NCBI GenBank assembly: GCA_035561135.1 | Contig: DATMYA010000022.1 | Span: forward strand, 23,689 to 87,688 | DNA length: 64,000 bases | Reading direction: 5' to 3' | Source: Clostridia bacterium | Lineage (GTDB): Bacteria; Acidobacteriota; Terriglobia; Terriglobales; Acidobacteriaceae | Part shown: positions 54,347-64,000 of the stretch, one piece after another | Position numbering within the stretch: position 1 is the first letter of the stretch | Layout: each line of letters opens with the position of its first letter | Notes under the pieces: model-generated | Told to the model about the DNA's origin: nothing | Databases searched by the model: none | The model's input: only the letters and a program-made list of their open reading frames with translations | Translations under genes and position numbers: made by a program

Positions 54347-56377
54347 CTATTTTTGTTTTAGGACTGCGGTGCTGCGTTCGTCATTGGCGATGATGCGGTA
54401 GAACTTTTTCAGTTCCTCGGCTTTGGCCACAGGTACGCTCAGCTCTTTCAGTTCGAAAGTCCGCGTGTAGAGGATCGCGTTGTCCTTCACTTCGGTCTTG
54501 GAATGATAAGAGGCAAAGCTGAATTCCGCATCTACGGGCGGAGGCAATTCGTCGACTTCGTATCCTGCAGGGAGCGCGACCTCGAAGTTGTCGGTATCGT
54601 ACATGGGCCCATCGAACTCAATCGGAAACCGGCGAGGCTCCTTGATTTCCAGGATTGTGCTCGCTTTGCTGCCGAGCACGCGCGGGCGCACCAGAAGCAG
54701 GTTCCCGGCCCTCTTGGCATAGTTCGCTGCTTCGAATGTGTAATCGAACGCGAAAGGTTGATTGTATATTTGCGCGTTGATCACGGAAGCCTTGGTGAGA
54801 TGGAAGGTTGACAGCGAGCTGGCCAGCAGAATCTCAACGGGCTTGATCTTGTCGCTGTCGCTGGAAACGGAGCGAAGCGCATTGCGCTGCGCTGCTGCGC
54901 GATCTCCGATGCGGATTTCGCGGACGTTGCCGTGCAGCGTGCCGGAGGCATCCAGCACCAGTTTGGCCACGCGCTGAACGCCGTTGGTAGAAGAAGGCTG
55001 CTTGGGTAGCTCGATCAGTTCGCCGCCATCAGGGGTTACGAGCAAGCCGATGTTGGACTGGAGGTATCCGCCGATGTGTCCGAAGGGCGTGAATTCGTTG
55101 GTCGGATCGAAGAACAGTAGATTGCCGAGTCTTGGGTGTTTTGTCACGGCGAGCAGCGATGGATCGCTGATGCCTTCCGGTAATTTGATGGCGATAATGG
55201 CGTGGTTGAATCCCCGATGTGCGGGCGTTTTGCTGGTGATGGAACCGCGCCTGGTATTGATGACGACGTAGTAAGACTCGACTCCCATCTCGCGCAGCAT
55301 GGACATCATGAGCGTCGCTTTGTCCTTGCAATCGCCATAGCGATGAGTGAACACGTAGGCAGCCGGATGCGGTTGCCAGCCGCCGATGCCGAGTTCGATG
55401 GCAACATAGCGAATGTTTTGCTGGACGAAGCTGGCGAGCGCTGCCATCCCCTCGAGCGGCTTGGGCGAGGGACCAGTGAGGGATGCGACCTTCTGCTTGA
55501 TTTCCGCAGAAGCGTCGAACCGGCCGGCGGTGAGGTGTCGATACCAGTTCCCCATCTGCTGCCAGTTCGAAAAGCCATTCACCGACGATCCGCCAGACGG
55601 GTAGTAGGAGACGATCATCTTGCCGAGCAGCCCTTTCATCGGCGGCATGGCTTCTTCGGAACGAGTTCCTTTTAGATCGCTGATGGACCATCGGGCCAAG
55701 TTCGCGCCGGACTGGGTTGGCTTTGCCTCCGGATAGTTGAGCCAGGAGGCGCTGGATTCCCAACCGGGAGGGAGTTGCAGAGAGTAGTGACTCTCGCGAA
55801 CAGGATCCTCAGTTTGGAAATGCCAGATGTCCTGTAAGACGAGCGGACGCTCTTCGACCTCGTATTCAAAGCCGACGATGTTGCCGGGATCAGGTGCTGG
55901 AATTTTGAGAATTCTCACCTTCAAATCGCTGATGAGTTCGCTGCCCTCAATCATTGGCGGCGAAACCTCTATGGACTCTTTTTCTGAGACCTCAAAGTCC
56001 TTGCCTTGAGCGGGGATGGACCAACCGCTAAGGCGCGTGAGTTTGGTATTGGAATCAAGATAGACGTAGACCGTGCCTCGGTCGCGTCCGGTTGGCCGCA
56101 GGATCTTGTAGGCCTGGCGGACCACGGTCTTGACTTTTTCGGAGGAAAGGACGGTGACGTTCTGTTCCGAATAGAGCAGAACGGCGTCGGTCTTCTCGTC
56201 ATAAGAAGGCAAGGTAACGCTGGCCAGGGAGCGCATCCACGGTGGCGCCTCCGATGAAGCGCTGGCATGTGGGGCATATGCCAGCGTGCAGAACAAGACG
56301 CAGAGCAGGACTGGGACTATCGCTCGATTATTCACTGCCCTTCGCTCCGGTCGCTCGCAGAATGATCTGTTCTTCAT
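54347..56377 (-). CDS. DUF3857 / transglutaminase-fold exported protein, active-site intact
   Basis: 676 residues from ATG 56377 (GAGG six nt upstream), with a signal peptide ending ASA. The N-terminal DUF3857 domain (SYDEKTDAVLLYSEQNVTVLSSE, PGNIVGFEYEVEERPLVLQDIWHFQTEDPV) is followed by a papain-like transglutaminase core with Cys in RYGDCKDKATLMMSM, His in RGFNHAIIAI and Asp in LFFDPTNEF, then a beta-rich C-terminus. Such proteins are predicted periplasmic peptidases or cross-linkers of unknown substrate. It overlaps the upstream DUF3857 gene by about 50 bp. Confidence 0.85.
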   Translation of the reverse strand: MKNRSFCERPERRAVNNRAIVPVLLCVLFCTLAYAPHASASSEAPPWMRSLASVTLPSYDEKTDAVLLYSEQNVTVLSSEKVKTVVRQAYKILRPTGRDRGTVYVYLDSNTKLTRLSGWSIPAQGKDFEVSEKESIEVSPPMIEGSELISDLKVRILKIPAPDPGNIVGFEYEVEERPLVLQDIWHFQTEDPVRESHYSLQLPPGWESSASWLNYPEAKPTQSGANLARWSISDLKGTRSEEAMPPMKGLLGKMIVSYYPSGGSSVNGFSNWQQMGNWYRHLTAGRFDASAEIKQKVASLTGPSPKPLEGMAALASFVQQNIRYVAIELGIGGWQPHPAAYVFTHRYGDCKDKATLMMSMLREMGVESYYVVINTRRGSITSKTPAHRGFNHAIIAIKLPEGISDPSLLAVTKHPRLGNLLFFDPTNEFTPFGHIGGYLQSNIGLLVTPDGGELIELPKQPSSTNGVQRVAKLVLDASGTLHGNVREIRIGDRAAAQRNALRSVSSDSDKIKPVEILLASSLSTFHLTKASVINAQIYNQPFAFDYTFEAANYAKRAGNLLLVRPRVLGSKASTILEIKEPRRFPIEFDGPMYDTDNFEVALPAGYEVDELPPPVDAEFSFASYHSKTEVKDNAILYTRTFELKELSVPVAKAEELKKFYRIIANDERSTAVLKQK

Positions 56378-58310
56378 CACCGGTCCTCACGGCTTGGAAG
56401 AAGGCGCGCAGGGTTGGATAATGCTTCGATTCAAGCAACATGACATCCACTTTGAGCTTGCGCGTGAGGTGCAGAGTTCCGTTGCCTTTGTCGACGCTTA
56501 ACGTATAGACAACAGCCTTTGCATCCTGAACCTGCGCCGGCGGAACACTGTCAGTCTGCCAATTGCCTGGAACAGCGATGGTGACGTCGTCTATTTTCTG
56601 GAAGGGGAAGGCGAAGTAAATGGGATGTATGCGCTCGGCATGATCGAAGACGCGCTTCTCCGACGCGCTGAAAATGCCGACTGGCAGCAAAACGCGGCGG
56701 CCGGCCGAGGACGCCCAACCGGGGATCCTGACCGCGAATTCCGCGACGAGCAAGTTCGAGGAACTATTCCACTCGGGCTTATTGCTGAGATCGACTTCGC
56801 TGGCGGCGGGGATGTACTCCTTGACTTGATCTTCGAGGAACTTCTTGCGATCAGCTTCATCGCTGTGCCGCTGTTCTATGCGGCGTTGCAATGCTTCCAG
56901 GCCGACGAACGTAATGGTAAGCTTGCCCTCGAGATCGCCGGTGTCTGTCAGCTTTAAATCAGCTTTGCGTTCAATGCGCGACTCCGCGCTAGTCGGCACC
57001 GAAGTTTCTATCCACGTGCCGCCCTCTTTATCGAGCCGCAATCCACCGACGCCTGTCTCCTGCCACGGCAGCAAACCAAGCGGAGTGAACGCAGCGCCAG
57101 GATCGCAATAAACGTCCTTGCCATTGACTTTGACGAGTACAACATTGGAATTCAACTTGTTGGCGTCCATGGCTCGGGGATCAAAAAAGTAATTGCTGCG
57201 ATCGGAAACCATGACTCCATAGGCCTCGATGCCGGCAGCGCGGACGAGTCCCAGGAAAACCCACGTGATCTCGACCCCGTTGCCGTAACCCCGCTTCCAG
57301 ACCTCCTCCACGTTGGAAGCATTCTTTTCCTTGCTGCGCTTTTGCTCTTGCTCGGTTTTGCGGACTTCGAAAGACGTGTTTCGAAGCTGCTGCACGCGCG
57401 CATAGATCTTCTGCAATTTCAGTTCGGGCGAGTCGGTCGCGGACACGATCTGCGTGACGGCCTGTTCCATGGCCTTGCGACTATCGACGAAACTCTCCAT
57501 CTTGTCGTTTAGTTTCTTCCCTCTTTTCTTCCAGAACCGGACGGGATCCATTTCGAGGTGGTCCTGGGTATAGGTGAAGTCGACACGCGCCTTCAGTTCC
57601 GTTTCCGGTGGCATGAAATCTTCGGTGCGGAAGCCGGGAATGTTGTTCACCTGGAGGCGGACGAAATTGTCGATACCTTGCTTGGGAGCCTCGGTCCCTG
57701 GCGGCAGAAGCTGCCATGTCCAACGCAGATGGAAGTTGTCGGACGGGTTGGTGTAAGGCTTGAGCGAGAATCTCGCTAACTTGGTGAACAGCTCATTGCT
57801 GAGGATCCAGTGGGAATTAAAGACGTAGTGCTCTTCCAGGACAATGGTGTATGAGTACTCGATGATGCTACCGCCCTGAACGTCGGGAAGGGTGAAGGTC
57901 TTTGCGAAGTACTTCAGGCCCTTGGCCTTGGTAATGGCTTTCTCATAGACTTTGCCCTGGAAGTCGACGATGGTGCCGTCTGGGCGAATGGTGCGCGCCT
58001 TCAGGGCAACAACGTCGCCGCCACCAAGTTTGGCGAATGGGATCTCGATGTCGCCATACTTGCGTCCTTCTTCGGTGAGTATCTTGATGCGGAAATAGTT
58101 ATCTTCATGGGCCGTGACTCCCGTGTCGTCGCGATCGACCTGGCGGAAGAGGACGATGGCCGGGGCACCGGGCGCCAGCGGTTCGCTGGTCATCTTGAGC
58201 TCTTCGGGAGAAACTGGCTGGAATCCCTGGCTCGCGCTTGCTAATGATGAAGTGCCGAGTACCATGAAAAATGCGCATGAAAGAATCGCAACCAAATGAC
58301 GAAGCTGCAC
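56328..58310 (-). CDS. DUF3857 / transglutaminase-fold protein, catalytic residues lost
   Basis: 660 residues from GTG 58310, preceded by AAAGGGAGC; signal peptide (SCAFFMVLGTSSLASA). The same layout as the next gene: DUF3857 (YGDIEIPFAKLGGGDVVALKARTIRPDG, GGSIIEYSYTIVLEEHYVFNSHWILSNE) then the transglutaminase-like core. There the GYGDCKD motif has become GYGNGVEIT, and the His position reads LNSNVVLVKV; the Asp in VYCDPGAAF remains. Cys and His are therefore missing, and it may be a binding or scaffold partner of the active paralogue encoded downstream. Confidence 0.82.
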   Translation of the reverse strand: MQLRHLVAILSCAFFMVLGTSSLASASQGFQPVSPEELKMTSEPLAPGAPAIVLFRQVDRDDTGVTAHEDNYFRIKILTEEGRKYGDIEIPFAKLGGGDVVALKARTIRPDGTIVDFQGKVYEKAITKAKGLKYFAKTFTLPDVQGGSIIEYSYTIVLEEHYVFNSHWILSNELFTKLARFSLKPYTNPSDNFHLRWTWQLLPPGTEAPKQGIDNFVRLQVNNIPGFRTEDFMPPETELKARVDFTYTQDHLEMDPVRFWKKRGKKLNDKMESFVDSRKAMEQAVTQIVSATDSPELKLQKIYARVQQLRNTSFEVRKTEQEQKRSKEKNASNVEEVWKRGYGNGVEITWVFLGLVRAAGIEAYGVMVSDRSNYFFDPRAMDANKLNSNVVLVKVNGKDVYCDPGAAFTPLGLLPWQETGVGGLRLDKEGGTWIETSVPTSAESRIERKADLKLTDTGDLEGKLTITFVGLEALQRRIEQRHSDEADRKKFLEDQVKEYIPAASEVDLSNKPEWNSSSNLLVAEFAVRIPGWASSAGRRVLLPVGIFSASEKRVFDHAERIHPIYFAFPFQKIDDVTIAVPGNWQTDSVPPAQVQDAKAVVYTLSVDKGNGTLHLTRKLKVDVMLLESKHYPTLRAFFQAVRTGDEEQIILRATGAKGSE

Positions 58311-58685
58311 GATAGCTCCCTTTACATATGGCGTTTATGCATATAGGCGTTACTCTCGCCGCAGCAGATTAGCGTATAGCGAACATGATTGCCATACTAA
58401 ATAGCTGTCGACAACATCGCCCTTACTTGGCGTCCTATCGTGAGGTACGAGTACGAGTTGCGATTCGGATTCTGCGTGAAAGTCAATACGAGAATCACTC
58501 TGGGCGGCTGCGGCCCAGAGTTTATTGAGGTGAACGCTTGCGGTCGTGTGCTTTTCCTTGGAGCGCGTTTAGCGGTCTCTGTTACGTGAGCGAGAGAAGC
58601 CGCCCTTTATATTCAACGGGGGGTGTCCCGGGCGCGAAACGAATTCCCTGCGAGGAATTTGGATGGAGCAGGCTGCACTGTGGTG
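58311..58685. other. 375-bp gap with a terminator
   Basis: Contains the promoter of the DUF3857 pair (AT-rich TATATGCATAAACGCC on the minus strand near 58330-58350) and, at 58497-58521, the hairpin ACTCTGGGC/GCCCAGAGT that probably ends the SpoIIE-type phosphatase transcript. No gene seen. Confidence 0.5.
58497..58521 (-). terminator. Hairpin terminator
   Basis: A 9-bp stem ACTCTGGGC/GCCCAGAGT with a 7-nt loop, 165 bp after the end of the phosphatase gene. It is followed on the minus strand by GATTCTCGTATTG, without a clean T tract. Confidence 0.5.
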
Positions 58686-59945
58686 TCACTCCCCTGTGTG
58701 CTCGATCATCAAAACGGTAGCATCATCCGTCAGGATCTTCGGAGACGCAAACGCCTGCGCAGTCGTCAACAGCTCGTGCGGTGTGACTTTTGCCGCAAAC
58801 GAGTGTCTCAGTCGTTCCATTCCGAATTCCTCGCCTTCTAAATTCGTGGCCTCCAAGACCCCATCCGAGCACAACAACACCGAGCTTCCTCCGGTAAGAT
58901 CGACAACACTCTCTCCGAAAGAGGCACATTGAATCCCAAGTGGTAGGCCGCCTGGAATCTGGAGAAACTCCGCATTGTTCGGCGTGGCTACAAGCGGCCA
59001 GGGATGACCGGCATTGGATAAGGTCAGTGCTCCCTCCCGAGTATCCAAGATCCCGTAAACCATGGTGACGAAAGTTCCCGGAGGGAAATCCTCGCGCAAG
59101 ATGTCATTCAACTTCGTCAAGACATTGGCAGGTGATATTCCTGACTTCGCTTGCTGTCGCAGCATACTTCTAGTTGACGCCATCAGGAGCGCCGCTGGCA
59201 TCCCTTTGCCAACGACATCGCCGAGAGCAATGGCAAGGCGGCCGTCACCAACCGAAAAGTAGTCAAACCAATCGCCCCCGACCGCAGTCATCGGAAGGCA
59301 TCTGCCACTAACAAAATAGGAACCGATCTTCTGACATTCGGGGGGCAACAGGCTGGCTTGCACCCGCCGTGCTTCCGCAGACTCTTTTTCCAGGCGTTCT
59401 TTGGCCAAACGTTCCTGTCGAAACAACCGCGCATTTTCAATCGCGATCGCCAGGTGTTCTGCTAAAGCTTCGAGCAAATTGCGCTGTGCTTCGGGGAAAG
59501 CATCGATTTCGGGATGTTGGACGTTGAAGACGCCCAGAACGCGACCGCGAATTCTCAGAGGTATATCGAGTTCGGATTTTGTTGTCTCTTCGCTTACGAT
59601 GTAACGCGGGCTCTCATGAACGTTCGGTGTGTAGAGTGGCTTCACTCCAGCGGCGGCTTGTCCCACCAGCCCTTCCCTGCCAATCTTGAACCGATATCCT
59701 TTTGGGTGGACAGCACTTGTCCAGCCGCGCACCGCAACCAATTCGAGTTCATCCGTGGCCTCGTCTTTGAGCAGAATCGCAGAACGGCTGCACCCAAACA
59801 TGTCCGCCACATCGCCCACAATGGCATCGAGCAGAATATCCAGGTCCAAGATCGAATTGATCTTGTGTGCCGCGTGCTGTAGCAGCATCATCTGACGCAA
59901 ACGTTCTTCTAATGCTCCAGTATCCGATCTGCTTTTCGTGGACAT
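58686..59945 (-). CDS. GAF-SpoIIE (PP2C-type) phosphatase
   Basis: 419 residues. A GAF domain (about 25-165: DILLDAIVGDVADMFGCSRSAILLKDE ... RGRVLGVFNVQHPEIDAF) is joined by a helical linker to a PP2C-like SpoIIE domain: Asp pair in MTAVGGDWFDYF, LGDVVGKGMPAALLMA, LSNAGHPWPLVA, VLLCSDGVLEATN and ILTDDATVLMI. It dephosphorylates a partner Ser/Thr phosphoprotein, often an anti-sigma antagonist, in response to the ligand or redox state sensed by GAF. No anti-sigma genes are adjacent. Confidence 0.92.
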   Translation of the reverse strand: MSTKSRSDTGALEERLRQMMLLQHAAHKINSILDLDILLDAIVGDVADMFGCSRSAILLKDEATDELELVAVRGWTSAVHPKGYRFKIGREGLVGQAAAGVKPLYTPNVHESPRYIVSEETTKSELDIPLRIRGRVLGVFNVQHPEIDAFPEAQRNLLEALAEHLAIAIENARLFRQERLAKERLEKESAEARRVQASLLPPECQKIGSYFVSGRCLPMTAVGGDWFDYFSVGDGRLAIALGDVVGKGMPAALLMASTRSMLRQQAKSGISPANVLTKLNDILREDFPPGTFVTMVYGILDTREGALTLSNAGHPWPLVATPNNAEFLQIPGGLPLGIQCASFGESVVDLTGGSSVLLCSDGVLEATNLEGEEFGMERLRHSFAAKVTPHELLTTAQAFASPKILTDDATVLMIEHTGE

Positions 59946-59981
59946 GTGAGAGTCCTCAGGTTTGCGAATCCTTCTTAGGTT

Positions 59982-60335
59982 CTAAGCCTCTCCCCTTTTG
60001 GGCATGACCCACCGCAGAAACGTGTGCAGTAATGCAAGCAGCAGCGCGCCCCAGAGCGCCGGCCCAAAACCACTGACGTGAAAGCCACTCAATAGACGTG
60101 ATGCGACCATCAGCATCAGAGCATTGACTACGAATATGAAGATGCCGAGTGTTAGGATGCTCAACGGAAAGGTAAGTATCTTTAGCAACGTGCCAAGGGT
60201 TGCGTTGATCAAGCCGATGACGATCGCCGCAATCAACGCCGCCTTGAATCCGGTGACTGTGAATCCCGGGACTACCCGAGCCACCACCAGCAGTAGCGTC
60301 GCACTCAAAATCCAATTTGCCAGTAGACGGAACAT
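59982..60335 (-). CDS. Phage-holin-4-like (YvlD-type) membrane protein
   Basis: 117 residues with four transmembrane segments: WILSATLLLVVARVVPGF, KAALIAAIVIGLINATLG, FPLSILTLGIFIFVVNALMLMVAS, and GALLLALLHTFLRW, with the typical PGFTVTGF and LSGFHVSGFGPALWG loops. The family is named for similarity to phage holins, but chromosomal members are of unknown envelope function. 36 bp downstream of the phosphatase gene? No: it lies upstream on the same strand and may share its transcript. Confidence 0.85.
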   Translation of the reverse strand: MFRLLANWILSATLLLVVARVVPGFTVTGFKAALIAAIVIGLINATLGTLLKILTFPLSILTLGIFIFVVNALMLMVASRLLSGFHVSGFGPALWGALLLALLHTFLRWVMPKRGEA

Positions 60336-60372
60336 ATAATTCCTCCTGCTCCCGAAAAAGACGACGCGTAAG

Positions 60373-60828
60373 TTAGCTGATCGTCCTCCCAGCCGCGAGC
60401 ATCTCTTTCATCTTCTCCACACGGCGTTGTTTGGTCTCTTCCTTTTTGGCTCCGCTGAACCACTGCACGTATTCCTTCTGGTGTGTGTACGCCAGAGACT
60501 GCAATTTGGCCGTGAGCTTCGCGCCCAGTGCTTTCTTCAGTGCGGCCGGAGTTTCTATCGTGCGCGGCGCGGTGTCCGGTTCAATGATGATCGTTACCGT
60601 ATCTCCAACATCAACGCCCGCACCATTCTTCATCTCTCTGTTTACGCAAAAGCACTGGGTTCCCCGCATAATCACAACCGTCGTGCGGAACGGGAACCCA
60701 TTAATGGTTCCCTTTACCGGCACCCTGGCATGCCCCCAACACTGCTCCGCGTCGAATGGCAGCTCAACAAACGCAACCTCGCCGCTCTTGCCCGCACCGC
60801 CGAGCTTCACCTCAAATTGTTTACGCAT
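60373..60828 (-). CDS. DUF1905 / YdeI-like protein
   Basis: 151 residues from ATG 60828 after AGGGAGAAG; the longer frame is discounted. The N-terminal DUF1905 barrel (EVAFVELPFDAEQCWGHARVPVKGTINGFPFRTTVVIMRG) and C-terminal YdeI/OmpD-associated segment (TPAALKKALGAKLTAKLQSLAYTHQKEYVQWFSGAKKEETKQRRVEKMKEML) match a common two-part cytosolic protein of unknown function. It overlaps the upstream gene by 8 bp. Confidence 0.85.
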   Translation of the reverse strand: MRKQFEVKLGGAGKSGEVAFVELPFDAEQCWGHARVPVKGTINGFPFRTTVVIMRGTQCFCVNREMKNGAGVDVGDTVTIIIEPDTAPRTIETPAALKKALGAKLTAKLQSLAYTHQKEYVQWFSGAKKEETKQRRVEKMKEMLAAGRTIS

Positions 60829-61255
60829 CTTCTCCCTCGTTCTTCGGAGGGACTTGGTTTGGCGCCACCGCCCTTTGCGACTCTTTCGTCCTCCTATGTG
60901 CCTCGATCCGCTCCATACGCTTCCTGCGTTGCAGTCGATCGCGCGCAATTAGGTCATGCAGATCGTAACCATAAGAACCGTAGCCGCGAAACAGTCGTTC
61001 GTCGAACAGGCGCTTCACGCCGCACTCGACGCACACCTGGTAGGAATATTCGCCCGCTTCCTCTCCTTCGCCTCGCATAGGCCAGCTCATCTTCGTGTGC
61101 CAGCACCCGCGCAAAAGGACCGCTACCGCGCTCCCCAATCCTGCGGCTGCCAGCCCAAGTGGCCAAATCCAGCCCGGCATCCGAGCGTGTTTCCTCTTTG
61201 GCGAAGCCTGCTGCTCTGCCTCCGCCGTTCCCTTCGGTTTGCTTTTGGATTCCAT
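60821..61255 (-). CDS. Small membrane protein with Cys pair
   Basis: 144 residues. A basic N-terminus is followed by one transmembrane helix (WIWPLGLAAAGLGSAVAVLLRG), then a CxxC (VCVECGVKRLF) that may bind zinc, and a Tyr/Gly-rich and basic C-terminus. I do not recognise the family. It overlaps the DUF1905 gene and is probably cotranscribed with it. Confidence 0.7.
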   Translation of the reverse strand: MESKSKPKGTAEAEQQASPKRKHARMPGWIWPLGLAAAGLGSAVAVLLRGCWHTKMSWPMRGEGEEAGEYSYQVCVECGVKRLFDERLFRGYGSYGYDLHDLIARDRLQRRKRMERIEAHRRTKESQRAVAPNQVPPKNEGEDA

Positions 61256-61379
61256 ACTGGTTGGATCATACTGCGAGCAGGTCGGGACTGCACACCATCA
61301 AGCCATTTTTCGACTATCCTCGCTCGACACCGAATGTAGTAGCGCAATCTCGCACCTCAAGAATTCGCAACCAAAAGGA

Positions 61380-61411
61380 AAAGGCCATCAAGATTTCTCT
61401 CGATGGCCTTT
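61380..61411 (-). terminator. rRNA operon terminator
   Basis: AAAGGCCATC and GATGGCCTTT form a 10-bp hairpin just past the 5S gene on the minus strand, followed by TTTCCTTTTGG. This is the expected end of the rRNA transcript. Confidence 0.75.
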
Positions 61412-61418
61412 ATTTATG

Positions 61419-61536
<118 letters not shown>

Positions 61537-61803
61537 TTGAGCCGCTGAACGGGCGGCTTAGCCCATTCGCGAAATCCAGAACCTGCAGAGCAGATGAGGA
61601 TATCTTTACGCGCACATCCTCTCGGACGTGACTTGCGGCAATCTCTCAAAGATCGTGAGGACAATGCCTCACAACTGAACAGCATTGGATTACATAACTA
61701 GAGTCCGTACGTTTCGGACTATTGGCTCTAGAGCAGGTTCGCTCCAGGCCACCAAATCGCGATTGTTTGCGCGTTTGGAACAAGCTTGCGCCAAGTAAAT
61801 TTC

Positions 61804-64000
<2,197 letters not shown>

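Overview
The window joins a mobile genomic island (left edge to about 20.85 kb) to an ordinary chromosomal segment (about 21.2-64 kb). It ends in the 3' two-thirds of a ribosomal RNA operon read on the minus strand (23S then 5S). Gene content points to a soil-type Gram-negative bacterium, most likely an acidobacterium (Terriglobia-like): outer-membrane metal efflux, many secreted peptidases, DUF3857/transglutaminase-fold proteins, a large GH13 enzyme, OPT and DUF885 genes. This placement is inferred from gene style, not from a database search.

Island, 1-20852. The left part carries replication and integration functions: a partial gene whose C-terminal half resembles a DNA polymerase sliding clamp, a primase-polymerase/SF3 helicase, facing arrays of TGTAGGG iterons that look like an origin, a tyrosine recombinase, and small plasmid-type genes. 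A non-coding-looking stretch of 138-bp repeats with hairpins follows. Next comes a dense nuclease and DNA-modification block: a PD-(D/E)XK-like protein, a double-domain DNA methyltransferase preceded by a 35-bp palindrome, a convergent PD-(D/E)XK endonuclease, and an operon of zinc-ribbon HNH nuclease, Mrr and Nmad2. The right part has an XRE repressor/ImmA-type protease pair with palindromic operators. Divergent from it is a cluster of a tiny disordered peptide ending in Cys, an E2-like (ubiquitin-conjugating fold) protein with a SEC-C tail, a membrane protein and a ComEC-type metallo-beta-lactamase-fold hydrolase. The island ends at a 47-bp copy of the 3' part of a tRNA-Pro(CGG), directly beside a frameshifted remnant of a second integrase. 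The intact tRNA should lie to the left of the window.

Chromosome, 21-61 kb. In order: a SYLF lipid-binding protein; a CusABC/CzcABC-like metal efflux operon with a small Cys-containing exported protein; a lactonase-like beta-propeller; HdeD; a frameshifted beta-propeller lipoprotein; a MOSC protein; an NTF2-fold protein; a TPM/nucleotidyltransferase/LemA group; a 1.2-kilo-residue GH13 protein; a peptide-use group (PepD, DUF885 peptidase, OPT transporter); a histidine kinase/response regulator pair; a fatty-acid desaturase; aconitase A; a prolyl oligopeptidase; ThiE; two overlapping DUF3857 proteins, one lacking its catalytic residues; a GAF-SpoIIE phosphatase; a four-helix holin-like protein; and two small genes before the rRNA operon.

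The most unusual material is in the island: the E2-like/MBL cluster, the HNH-Mrr-Nmad2 operon, the clamp-like replication protein and the iteron arrays.
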